Assembly (NCBI GenBank): GCA_000733355.1
Contig: JNVV01000029.1
Span: forward strand, 417,457 to 481,456
Length of the DNA: 64,000 nt
Origin: Falciphora oryzae
Taxonomy: Eukaryota; Ascomycota; Sordariomycetes; Magnaporthales; Magnaporthaceae
Direction of reading: 5' to 3'
This document shows positions 44,347 to 54,431 of this stretch, one piece after another (positions within the stretch are counted from its first letter, which is position 1; the number at the start of each line of letters is the position of its first letter). Made by a program: the position numbers and the translations under genes. The notes beneath the pieces are model-generated. The model saw only the letters and a program-made list of their open reading frames with translations. It was not told the origin of the DNA and ran no database searches.

Positions 44347-45562
44347 TTTTGCTTGCTTCTTGAGTTGGTCACAACAAGGGATGTGCACTCCGTTGGGCAA
44401 GCGTCGCTCGATAGAAAGAGGCGAAAGAATGGCGAAGAGCGGGAGAGAATCGAAACGGGCTAGCCGTAGGATAAAGGAAGGAAGTCTTGACTGCGCCCGG
44501 CAGAACGGAGATAGAAAAGTCGGAATGGGGTGATCGCGAAGTAGGCCTTGTTCTTCCCAGAGAGTCACTGGTGCCCTCGCCTTATATAGGCACCCACGAG
44601 TACAGCATCATCGTGCCACATCTTTGTCTTTACTTTTGCAAGGCAGTTGCACGCGGATACGTATCATGGTCCATGGCACCCGGTCAAGGGTAGCGTAGCC
44701 GCCCCGTCGGAGCCAAACGCAGAGGAAGAAGCATGACTTGTAAATGCCTTCCCTACTTAGTGGCAAGCGCAGGCGGATAGCGAAAAAGGGGCTTTGATCT
44801 AGCCGAGACCGCCGCGGTGCATGTCAAAAGACATTGATGAGCGAGAAGCACGCGACACTTCGTTTCTAGGGTCTGGATTAGCGAGCTTCGGGAGGCAGCC
44901 GTAGCCGCGAAATCCACAAAGCAGGCCACTTTAGCTTACTTGGCACATGCCAAGTGCACAAAGACTCTTGGCCAGACGAAGTGCACGATGGAGACATGGG
45001 AAAAATAGCCGCCCCGAGCTGGGGTTTGGGGAAGCACGGGGATGGATGATTGAGACCGCTCCAGGAGTCGATGTGCGCAGGGGTTGCCAGTGGAGCTTCC
45101 AGATCAGGCAACGCCATGACAAGCTTAGGGAAGCTTGCCTGGAATGCTTGGTGGGTGATTCCCCTTCGCCTGTACCGCCAAGCAAGCCGCGGCGACCCTG
45201 AAAACCGAGGCTCCACCCCACACGCGCATCAAGATCTTTTTTGACAGCTGGAGCGATGACTTCGGTAATTCTTGCCAGGGGAAAATTCAAGAAGGAGTGT
45301 GGATCAGAGGATCCCCACGTCCGCCATCGCGAGATTGACAAAGAATTACTAGGTACCAGTATACCGTTGCTGGAGGCCGCCGTCGCGACGTTCTTGGCGG
45401 TTACGAAAAGGCCTCCTGACAACATGGACCGTGAGAGTGCGCAATAATTGGTACCCCTTTCGACATAGACGCCGCGGGAAAAAAAAAAAAAAAATCCCCC
45501 AATCCATGAACAGGAAAGAAAAAAAGTGTCCATTCCAACAACAGCACGCACCCTCCTCCCCC
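44347..45562. other. Intergenic region
   Basis: About 1.2 kb. The first 300 bases are the upstream region of the secreted protein gene; the rest holds no supported gene. An A-run lies at about 45480-45494. Confidence 0.5.
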
Positions 45563-46162
45563 TCAGTCGGCATCGTTCCCGCTGGCCGGCAGCGCGTCGC
45601 CCATGCCCTCGCCCAAGTCCTCCTTCAACCGCGCCCCGCCCACGACGAGCGGCTTGCAGTCCTGCAGGCAGAAGATCATCCTCGCCCACTCCGTCGCGCT
45701 CGGGTTCCGCCACGCGTGCATGGTGGCGCGCTGCACCATGACGTCGCCCCTGCCCATCCTCGTGACCTCGCCCGAGTCCAGGACCGACTCGACCTCGCCC
45801 TCGAGCACGACGCCGTAGTCGAGGCTCTGGGTCCGGTGCATCATGCAGCTAACGCCGGGGGCGAAGTCGACGAAGCGCAGGACGGTGCCCGACGCCCGCA
45901 CCAGGCCGTGCGTCGACGTGCCGTCGGGCCCCAGGGTCGCGTCGTGCGCGGCCACGTCGGCGTCGCCGTTGAGATCCGGCGGGAACTGCGAGGTCGTGTA
46001 GGCGACCGACATGCCGACGTTGCCCGAGTCGTAGGACGTCCACTTGACCGGCCGCCGCGAGTGCACCACGGCCTTGCCCGAGGCGTCGTGGCCCGTCAGG
46101 TACGTCGTCGGGCCCGGGAGGTCCTTTGAGAGTTGGTTTTCGGTCGGCGGCCGGCTGTCCAT
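45563..46162 (-). CDS. Small cupin-domain protein
   Basis: A single exon of 199 residues starts at MDSRPPTENQ. The conserved part has VLRFVDFAPGVSCMMHRTQS and LDYGVVLEGEVESVLDSGEV, then RMGRGDVMVQRATMHAWRNPS, which form the two cupin motifs. The metal-binding His in motif 1 (MHRTQSLDYG) and the His of motif 2 (MHAWRN) are present, while the second motif 1 His appears replaced by Asp. Similar small fungal cupins (AraC-type or oxalate-decarboxylase-like fold) are of unknown substrate and some sit in biosynthetic clusters; no such cluster is evident here. An upstream in-frame extension to 46282 looks like leader. Confidence 0.85.
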   Translation of the reverse strand: MDSRPPTENQLSKDLPGPTTYLTGHDASGKAVVHSRRPVKWTSYDSGNVGMSVAYTTSQFPPDLNGDADVAAHDATLGPDGTSTHGLVRASGTVLRFVDFAPGVSCMMHRTQSLDYGVVLEGEVESVLDSGEVTRMGRGDVMVQRATMHAWRNPSATEWARMIFCLQDCKPLVVGGARLKEDLGEGMGDALPASGNDAD

Positions 46163-46984
46163 TTTGTGGTTTGTTGTGGGTAGGCAGAGATGGCACGGTA
46201 CTGTATCCCGCGACTCCAGGTAATAATGGATACGATTATGTTCTCCTCGTTTGTTTGGAAATGCGAACGTCAAAGATCTCAAGGGAGGAGACCAACCTCA
46301 AGGACCGGCCAAGAACAGGCGCGGGGTAGGTCGCAGTTTTATCGAAGGCGGATCGGCCTGCTTTACGGCCGGACGGGCTTCATCCAGCCCGCGGCTAGCG
46401 ATGTGGACACAGGCTTCCTCGCACAGTATTCACACAAGCTTAGATTGATTGATCAGTGTAACCAGAGCACATCGGCTATTTGCGCTGCGCGTCACCTGCC
46501 GCTTATTTGCAGGCTTGGGCAGCAACGAGCATGGAGCAAAGCCATCGGACGTCCGGGAGGGGTAGATGGACGGGCAGCCCGGTCTTTCAGTCGATTGGCG
46601 CCGCAAGCAATTGGCGCTGCTGGGAATCACGGGGAGAATGGAGCTGTGAGACTTGGGTAAGCGAAGATATTATAAGCTACCTAATAATTGACAAATGCTC
46701 GCTATGCATAATACCCTCGCTTGGAAGGGAATGACCAAAGTCACAACCAAAGGAGAAGCAGGGGAGGTCAGACAGTCAACAAAGACCTGGTCCCAAGCCC
46801 CAAAAAGAAAAGCAAAAAATCCGATCGAACTCCGCCAGTCAATGCAGTCCCTTCGCTATGCAAAACAATCCTCTCTTCTCCATCTGTTGCAATGGCCTGC
46901 CCCTTTGCACAGAGCACAAAGGGCCAAGCCAAGCAACCTTCTCCAACAAATCCCAATCCGTGGCGGGTGTCGCGGTCGACCCGT
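46163..46984. other. Intergenic region
   Basis: Lies upstream of the cupin gene and downstream of the repeat-protein gene. No supported gene. Confidence 0.5.
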
Positions 46985-48029
46985 TTAGTAGGCCTCCTCG
47001 GCAACCTCCTCGTACTCCGGGGCCTCGTCGTAGACGTCGCGCTTCTGCTGCTGCTGCTGCCTGTTGCTGCGGAAGGCATCAACGATATCCATGCCCAGGC
47101 GGAAACCGCTTCCGAAGCCGCCCCTGCGCCTGGGGTCGCGAGCCTCAATGTCGCGGGCCTCGATCTCGGCGGTCTCGTCGGCGGACTCCTCGTACTCCGG
47201 GGCCTCGTCAAACTCAGGGGCCTCCTCGGAGTAAAGGTCGCGCTTCTGGTTGTTATTGTCGCCGTTGCCCTTGAAGGCGTCAAAGATGGCCCTGCCCAGC
47301 CTCCAGCCGGCCTTGAAGCCACTGCGCCTGGGGTCGCGAGCCTCGATGTCGCGGGCCTCGAGCTCGGGGGCCTCCTCAGCCGCCTCATCGAGCTCGGCAG
47401 CCTCATCGAACTCAGGGGCCTCCTCGGAGTAAAGGTCGCGCTTCTGGTTGTTATTGTCGCCGTTGCCCTTGAAGGCGTTAAAGATGGCCTTGCCCAGCTT
47501 CCAGCCGGCCTTGAAGCCACTGCGCCTGGGGTCGCGAGCCTCGATGTCGCGGGCCTCGAGCTCGGGAGCCTCATCAAAGGCCTCCTCGTCATAGGCAGCC
47601 TGCTCGTCGAGGTCGCGCTTCTGCTGCTGCTGCTGCTGCCTGTTGCGGAAGGCATCGACGATATCCATGCCCAGGCGGAAACCGCTCCCGAAGNNNNNNN
47701 NNNNNNNNNNNNNNNNNNNNNNNNNNNNNNNNNNCGCTTGCCGGCCTTCACGGGGTTCTTGAAGACCCCGTAGTCGATGCTGAAGCGGCTGCGGATGTCG
47801 TCGGCGACGTCGCGGGCCTCGATCTCCGAGGACTCGTCGGCAGCCTCGTCGAAGTCGGCGCCCTCCTCGAACTCGACGGCACGCTTCTGGTTGTTGTTGT
47901 CGCCGTTGCCCTTGAAGGCGTCGAAGATGGCCTGTCCCACCTTCCAACCGGCCTTGAAGCCACTGCGCCTGGGGTCACGGGCCATGAGCATCTCCAGGTC
48001 GCGGGCCTGGAGGACCATGTCGAGGTCGC

Positions 48030-48061
<32 letters not shown>

Positions 48062-48516
48062 GGCCTGTTGCGGAGGCGGTCGACAATCTCGAGCCCGAAC
48101 CTGAAGCCACTCCCGATGCCGCTCTTGCGCCTGGGGTCGCGGGCCATGAGCATCGTGAGATCACGAGCATCGAGCATGTGAAGGTCGCGGGCCTCGATGC
48201 CCGAAGCCTCCTCATCAGCGGCCTCGTCGTACTCGGCGGCCTCGTCAAGGTCCCGCTTCTGCTGCTGCTGCTGCCTGTTGCGGAAGGCATCGACGATATC
48301 CATGCCCAGGCGGAAACCGCTCCCGAAGCCGCCCCTGCGCCTGGGGTCGCGAGCCTCGAGCGTGCCGAGGTCGCGCGCGTCGAGCATCTCGAGGTTGCGG
48401 GCGTCGAGGACCGCGCCCTGGCCGTTGTTGATGTTGGGCATGGGCGCCGCGACCGCCTGCCCGAGCAGGAGGGCGGTCACGAGGGCCTTCACAGCGTCGT
48501 TGGTGGCGAAACGCAT
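46985..48516 (-). CDS. Secreted repeat protein with Kex2-type sites, candidate multi-peptide precursor
   Basis: From ATG 48516 the minus strand encodes about 260 residues up to a 41-base N gap and then 235 more to a TAA at 46985; the frame differs across the gap, as expected when the N count is arbitrary. A signal peptide (MRFATNDAVKALVTALLLGQ, then AVAAPMP) opens the protein. Seven cores are visible, each preceded by ARDPRR and followed by a Gln/Asn-rich end and Lys-Arg. Two classes occur: GFGSGFRLGMDIVDAFRNRQ with poly-Gln (units 1, 2, 4, 7) and SGFKAGWKLGKAIFNAFKGN then GDNNNQ (units 3, 5, 6). Between Lys-Arg and the next Arg-Arg lie acidic spacers such as DLYSEEAPEFDEAAELDEA. Dibasic sites are the known targets of the Golgi protease Kex2, so release of about 26-residue amphipathic peptides is inferred. 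No DUF3328 (UstYa-like) or other tailoring gene is nearby, which argues against a dikaritin-type cyclic peptide. Function is unknown. Confidence 0.8.
47045..48333 (-). repeat. Seven-unit internal repeat of the candidate peptide precursor
   Basis: Core positions on the plus strand are 48259-48333, 48034-48126, 47887-47964, 47621-47693 (cut by the gap), 47444-47521, 47246-47323 and 47045-47122. Units 5 and 6 with their spacers are nearly identical in DNA, which suggests recent duplication or gene conversion. Poly-Gln runs of 5, 9, 6 and 5 residues come from CAG repeats. Confidence 0.85.
47694..47734. other. Assembly gap (41 N) inside the repeat gene
   Basis: The gap lies between a partial Lys-Arg site and the middle of a core unit. 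The repeats around it are the likely cause, and the number of missing units is unknown. Confidence 0.99.
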
Positions 48517-50317
48517 CTTGGCGGTTGGTGGGTTGTTGGAAAGAGGTTGGAAAGAGGAAGAGGAGGAAAGGCAAAAGACAAAAAGAGACGATGAAAGGAG
48601 AAGACGAAAGGAGAAGACAGAAGGAAAAAGACAAAAAGGAAAAAAACAAAAGGAAACGGTGTCCGATGAGGATGAGGATAGAAAGGAAAAAAACTCCCAA
48701 GTTGACGGCGAGGACATCAGATATTTATCTTCATTCTGGACTCTCTGCCAAAGGCGGCCAACCCCACCGGCGATGACGGCGACACCCAACCGTTCCAGCC
48801 CTGCAAGTCGTCGTCTGAACGCCATGATCGCCTCCCGCGGAGGTCGACGATGCTATTCTCGACCGTCACCCGGGCTTGCTTGTCAAAAGCCCACATGACG
48901 TCAAAGCGTTGACTCCATCCCCACAGAAACTACCTAGAAGCTGTCAAGGATTTCCTCAACGGGAATCTCGAGAGCGCATGATGCTTTGTGGGGACCTGCC
49001 ATTTTGGAGATTTTGACTCGGATCTCCAACAGGGACTGCAGGGGCTCTGTCCAATCATAGGATTCCTGGAGGAGAGTGGCGATAGCGCCCACTCCTAAGA
49101 ATAAAACGGCTGCTCAATTTAGTAAAAATGTCACTGTAGGGTCGCCACTCTCGATTTGTTTCAAGGTTTCGGTTAACTTTAACCTGGGCCGTGCGGTAGC
49201 CCCGGCTCCTCGGCGCCCAGGCCTCAGTGTTGGCGCCGAGAGTAGGTAGGTATCGCGACGAGAACTCACTTGCCCGCACGGCACGCACTTCCGATCTGGC
49301 CAAACATTTTGCACAAAGTCGCACCATTATTGGCGGGAAAACCCCCCCTCGCATTGCTCGCATACGCCGTCCGCGTCGTCGTACCATAACCCTTTCTGAT
49401 CTTGCTCAACCAAGCGCGTGGGTGGTGGATGAGACTTTGTGGAGAAGACGGAAAAAAAAAAAAAAACGTGTTACAGTCGTCTTCATTGCCGGGCCGAGTT
49501 GCACCCCTAGCGCCGTGCAGCTAACGGCCCTCGGGCGTGCGAGGCGCCGCCGTGCCGGTCCAAGTCCTGGAATCGACTGAATCGACAGTTCTTCCTCCAG
49601 CAGGGCGGCCGCCTGTCGCCGCTGCGGTCTGGAGGCCAAACCGATAGAGTCTGTCGCGCGGGGACCCCGTGTCTCCGCAGCCCTCACCGCCGCGCGTATT
49701 CACGCCGGCCGAAGCTGCCCGCAACCCGAGGCCCACGCGGCCGCGTACTCGTCGTTCTTATCGGCGAATCAGAGGCAGCACGGCCGAGTTGACCGCCTTC
49801 TCGAAGCACCAGGCGGGACCTCCCATGTCGCGTCCGTGCTGTTGTCTCAGGAAGAGGAGAGGCGGGTCTCTACGTGTACATTGAGATCCCAGGGGTCACA
49901 CCAGGTTCACTGTTGCTACCTAGGTAGGTACGTGGCAAGAGTTCTGGCAGCTTCTTCTTGTCCAAAGGTCTTCTAAAAACACACACAGTCATTCCCGACC
50001 CACACTAGACCATCGGGGTAGGTGCCCTGAATCCGACCGAGCCCGATCGAGTCGCCGTTGTTGAAGCGGGACCCGCTCCGACTGCACGCGGAGGTCTCAC
50101 TCTCGCCTTGGCAGCAGGAGGCAGCCCCGGCGCCGCGCGGGCGGACAGACGTTGTCCCTGCCTTTGCCATTAATGGACCAGTGGCCGCTGACGAATTGTT
50201 TTCCTTCTCTAGGCGGGCACGCAACCTTGCTGGTCTGCTGGTGCGACTGAGCTGACATGGTTCCCTTCGTCCAACACACCTTATCTCCTCCTCCGCCCCC
50301 ATTTCCAAGGAAAATCA
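48517..50317. other. Intergenic region
   Basis: About 1.8 kb. The first 300 bases are purine-rich on the plus strand (GA/AAG-rich) and form the leader of the repeat-protein gene. An A14 run lies at about 49452-49465. No supported gene. Confidence 0.5.
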
Positions 50318-53146
50318 TCAGAAATATATGTCCGCTTCCGTTTCCAGCCTCCGGCGTCCCGTCCAAGCGACAAAGGCGCGCTGCGTCTTGGTCCCCTGGC
50401 GATCCAGCGAACATCTCTTATCGTCCCGTGGCGGCTGAGCCCGACGCCAGGCTTCCAGCTTTCCAGGTGTAGCCTCGGCCAGCACTCTCTTGCGGGAGAT
50501 CTTTCCTCTGATCGAGTCCTCGAAAAGAGGACCCATCACATCGTGGCAGTACTTGCATACGTCCTCGGCCATCTCAACATCCACCTCCATGCTGCCTTGG
50601 CCAACAACCAGGAAATTCCCCCGGAAACGGTCATAGCTCGAACCGGCTCTTCCCCAACCCTCTTTCGAAGGGTCTGTGCTGACCGTCAGCGCCTTCATGT
50701 AGGGATTCCGCATCGCGTCTTCCGCGCTCTCACCCAGAAGCGAGACATGCCGCTCCAACTCGGACGGGTCGACCTCGCCCACCCTGAGCTCGTAGCCCAG
50801 CAGCGCGGACAGATTTGACACCGCTCTCCGGAAGGGAAAGTGCCGGTCAACAAACACCGCCATGAAGTGGTCCGCACCGGACACGATCCTCTCCATCTCA
50901 CAGCTGATCTGGAGAGCCTGGATGAAGGAGGTATGCCTCTACGCCCTATGCACCTCGCGGTCAAAGTAGGTGCTGAAGTAGTCGCAGACGTGCCGCAGGT
51001 CCGCGAGCGTCATGTCGCCGAACGGCACGCCGGTCTTCGGCCCCGGGATGCCGCTCACGGCCACCATGTCGCCGATCCTCTGGTCTGTGGTCCTCATCCC
51101 CGGACATGCCTCCACCGCATGGTGAAGAGATTGATTGAGCTTCTGACTCCAGTCTGGGTAGTAGAGCGTTAGGCCAGGAGCGAGCTCCACACTGTGTCGA
51201 TCGTTCCGCTTCACATATATCGTGTAGTGGACCCCGTGGCCTTTCCCCAAAAACTCGTCAAAACACGGGTGGACTGCCTCAGGCTCCTCCTCCGAGTCCG
51301 ACTGTTCCGGTTCCGGAAACGAAGCCCAAGCGAGCCGAGGCTTGATGCCGTCCGTCGGGAACCATATGCACGCCCTGTGGTCTGGTGACGGTCGCGTGCG
51401 GGCGAACCTGAGCCATCGCCGGCAGAGGAGCCGGTGCGCGGGCCAGTCCACGCTCTGGCAGCGCTCGTCGCAGTACCAGCTCGAGAAGCAGCCCGTGCAT
51501 CGCCGCGCTGGGGACTGCTGGCACATGACGCATAGCTCGCGCGGGTCCCTGTACCAGATTTCTCGCGGACCGGCTGACCGGGGGTTCATTCTTGAGAAGA
51601 GGTGAGGATGTAAGCATCAGCGGAGGCACAGACTAGCCCCATCGCACAGGTCAGGGCATGGGTTGTGGACTCACAGGATCCGCCACCTCTCACGGAGATC
51701 TTGGGTCTTCCTCTCCTCAATATCTCTGTGGACGGACTGGGTCTTCAGTTGCGCCATGTCTACGGTCTTGAGCTGCGAGACCGCCGAGGGCTGGTGGACT
51801 GGGACGGGTGTCGGCCCATCCTTCGAGTCCAGGATGGACCTGATGCTGCCCATGATGGTCTCCAGTAGTCCTTTCAGCTGAGCTCGTGCGGTTGCAGATG
51901 TGCGTCCAGAGACTCCCCATAGTGGATGGCATTCCCCATGCTGTCCCCGTAAGCCAGGCTTGAGGAGATAGCTCGAGGAAAGCCGCGCAGAGAAAGCATG
52001 CCTTCTTGCTGCACCCAAAATAGGCCAGAGTAGGAGCCAGCGCCGCCTTCCGTTCGTAGCGCCTCACGAGCTGGATCTCGCAGTGGGTCGGCAGTGCCCG
52101 GCTGCAGTCTTTGCGGAATTTTGCATCCTTCCCTCGGAGCTTTTGATGTAGTAATCCACCGACCTGCTTGGGAAGGCCTAGAAGCTTCCAGGCGTTGGCT
52201 ATCGTGGGAGGTACCTGCCGGGGGAGAAGCCGGACCCGGTCCGGCGGGGCGAGGGTGATGAACTTGACCGCGCGGAGGTTGGGCAGCAATCGTGCCACCT
52301 GCCACAGTATCTTAAGGTTGGTGACGGGCCTTGCCAGCAGACGTAGCCATCTCAGCACCATGACGGGGTTGATGGAAGGGATGAGGTCGTTGACGACGGA
52401 GACGGCGTCGCCGGAAGACTGGGCGGCGATAACCGCAGTCTCAACCATTCTCCGCCTCAGGTGCATGTCATCTTCAGGGGTGAGGTCCACCCATCCGTTC
52501 GTGTGTGCCGCTCCAAGCCCAGCAGCATGCTTTGAGATTGTCGGCGACGTCGCTGAAACGGGGCAGCGGACGAGACTGGCAGCAGCCGAGCAGACAAGGC
52601 TCGCCCGTGACTGTGCGCTCCCTCAAGGTGGACGACGCGAACTTGAAGTCGTTGACGAGCTTCACCAGCCCGTCGGCCCAGTTGTCGATGCGGCGCGCGT
52701 TGTACGCAATCGTGCGGTTGACAAACGCGTGGCGCTCTTCGGCGAGATGGTCGGCCCCCATCTGCCAAGGACAAGAATCGTGCAAGCATGTCGAGATACT
52801 CCTTGTCCTCGGGCGTGAAGCCACCGCTTCCGGCGATGTCGGCCTCGACTTCGTCCTCTCGCTCCCTCAGCGCCGTGGCGATGACGCGCTTGCCTCCTTT
52901 GACGTTGGAGACGAGCTCGGCTATGCTGTTCAGGAATTTGTTGCGGATGCCGGTGTCGTAGACCGTCAACAGATCCGGCAGGTTGTCCCCATCGTCATCT
53001 GGACCGGTATCTTCATCCTCCAGGATCTCATCGGGGTTGTCGGATTCATCTTGCCCTTCGGTCTCAACGTATGTATACGGGTTGAGATATGCGAGGATGT
53101 GGGATGCCCAGACCACCTGGGCTAGCTCGTCAGGGACCGGCGGCAT
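50318..53146 (-). pseudogene. OTT_1508-type deaminase fused to a MYND zinc finger, disrupted
   Basis: Read from 53146, the N-terminal part (MPPVPDELAQVVWASHILAY, an acidic stretch, then FLNSIAELVSNVKGGKRVIA) breaks at a run of five C (plus 52755-52759). The next frame continues with HAFVNRTIAYNARRIDNWAD. A second shift near 52500 leads to WVDLTPEDDMHLRRRMVETA and the deaminase-like zinc region HCEIQLVRRYE plus GCSKKACFLC. A third shift near 51960 restores HGECHPLWGVSGRT. An intact 84-bp intron (51674-51591) then joins in phase to a MYND finger: CVMCQQSPARRCTGC, WYCDERCQSVDW, HRLLC. An in-frame TAG at 50939-50941 interrupts the last part, which reads on with FIQALQISCEMERIVSGADH to a stop at 50318. 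OTT_1508 deaminase-like domains are abundant in fungal genomes and their roles are mostly unknown. The splice match makes the fusion architecture convincing; three frameshifts and a nonsense codon make this copy nonfunctional unless assembly errors are involved. Confidence 0.75.
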
Positions 53147-54431
53147 CTGTTGCTGGTGTATGGCAGAGCTGTGTTTGTACTGGGAGGATACCTATGAAGA
53201 AGTGAGAGTTTGACGGACGGCTGTTATGAGTAGGATGGGGAGGTGTTGACTAGGCATATATCTGCCTTCATTCCCGCATTGAAGCCATTCCCTATTGGAC
53301 GGGCTGCATTGTGACTGACCTGACCCCGCCATGCGGGAGGCCCTCAGTGTCGCGTCTTAAGTCTGGTCAAACAACTTTGTCCGAACAGTTGGTTAAGGCT
53401 CTCTTTCAGGACGCTGCATTTAGGAGTATGAAGGTTGGTATCCTTTCTATCTGGGTTCTGTTCAGAGCTATTTAATTATCAATATCCTGATTGCGAATTG
53501 TGTATTCTCGAGGAAAATAATTCTTGTGAGACAATACAGCTAACAAGACAAGCCAGTTGGATAAAATCGTCGTCTTTGATTGTTGGAGCCAATAGCGACC
53601 GCTAGTAATGTTTACCTACCGTTTCCATATATCATTGAATCTGTTTGTGATCTTGGAATGTGAAGGAAACCAAACGGCTTGGTAAGGCTCCGACGCGTGT
53701 GGGGTGGGTGGAAAACACGTGCGTGCGTGCGTGTCGCGTTGGAGGTGGGACCTCTGCCAAGCCAAGCGAAGGAAGGATGGCTGGCTGACTGGATCACGCT
53801 CGCGCGCGGATCAAATCCTCCCACTGGGAGGTAGCTACGGCAGCCCCCAACTTCGCCCCTCGGGACTCCGGATGACTACGCTACGCGTCTTTAACAGCAG
53901 CTATAACCTTGATCGCCGTTACACGGCGTCAGACATCCGGCGCCCCCTCGCCTCCCCGCCAATGGATCCAGCACGCTGAGGTGTGGTGGCTGCGGCAGTG
54001 TCCCGCTGGACGTGAAGGCCTGCAGCGCAGCCTGACCACTGGCGCCCCGTAGCCGCTCGCCCATTTGTTACACTTTTGCAGCGAAAGGAGGGGTACTTTG
54101 TCCTCTTCACAGACCTGCATCCACCGGTCTCAATTCCTCGGAACAAATGCATCTATTTTGGGTAGCATTGGCCACCGGCCCCTGGAAATCGGGGCCAGGT
54201 CGAGTCTTAACCGGCAAACTATCGCCGAAGTACTGCCACCAGATCATAGATACATCTATGAGCAGTCTGCGCACCCGGCTTGGCGATTGAGTGACCGCAC
54301 CTTGATTCCTTCCCGTCAGCGTTTCTCGAATACAAATCAACACATCCGTTTTCTACATTCCAATGGCATTGCCAGCGTCACCAAAAGCTTCACGAAGTAA
54401 TCATTAAATTCATTAATAAACCCCTCGCAAG
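53147..54431. other. Divergent intergenic region
   Basis: About 1.3 kb, AT-richer in its first half, with a short GTGC/GCGT repeat near 53720. It separates the divergent deaminase-MYND gene and the DUF6536 gene. No supported gene. Confidence 0.5.

Noticed and set aside
47045..48333. CRISPR array
   Set aside because: The regular repeats are coding, keep one frame and vary like protein repeats; the genome is fungal.
46985..48516. Dikaritin/ustiloxin-type cyclic peptide cluster
   Set aside because: The repeats and Kex2 sites fit, but the cores are long and no DUF3328 oxidase, tyrosinase or other tailoring gene is found nearby.
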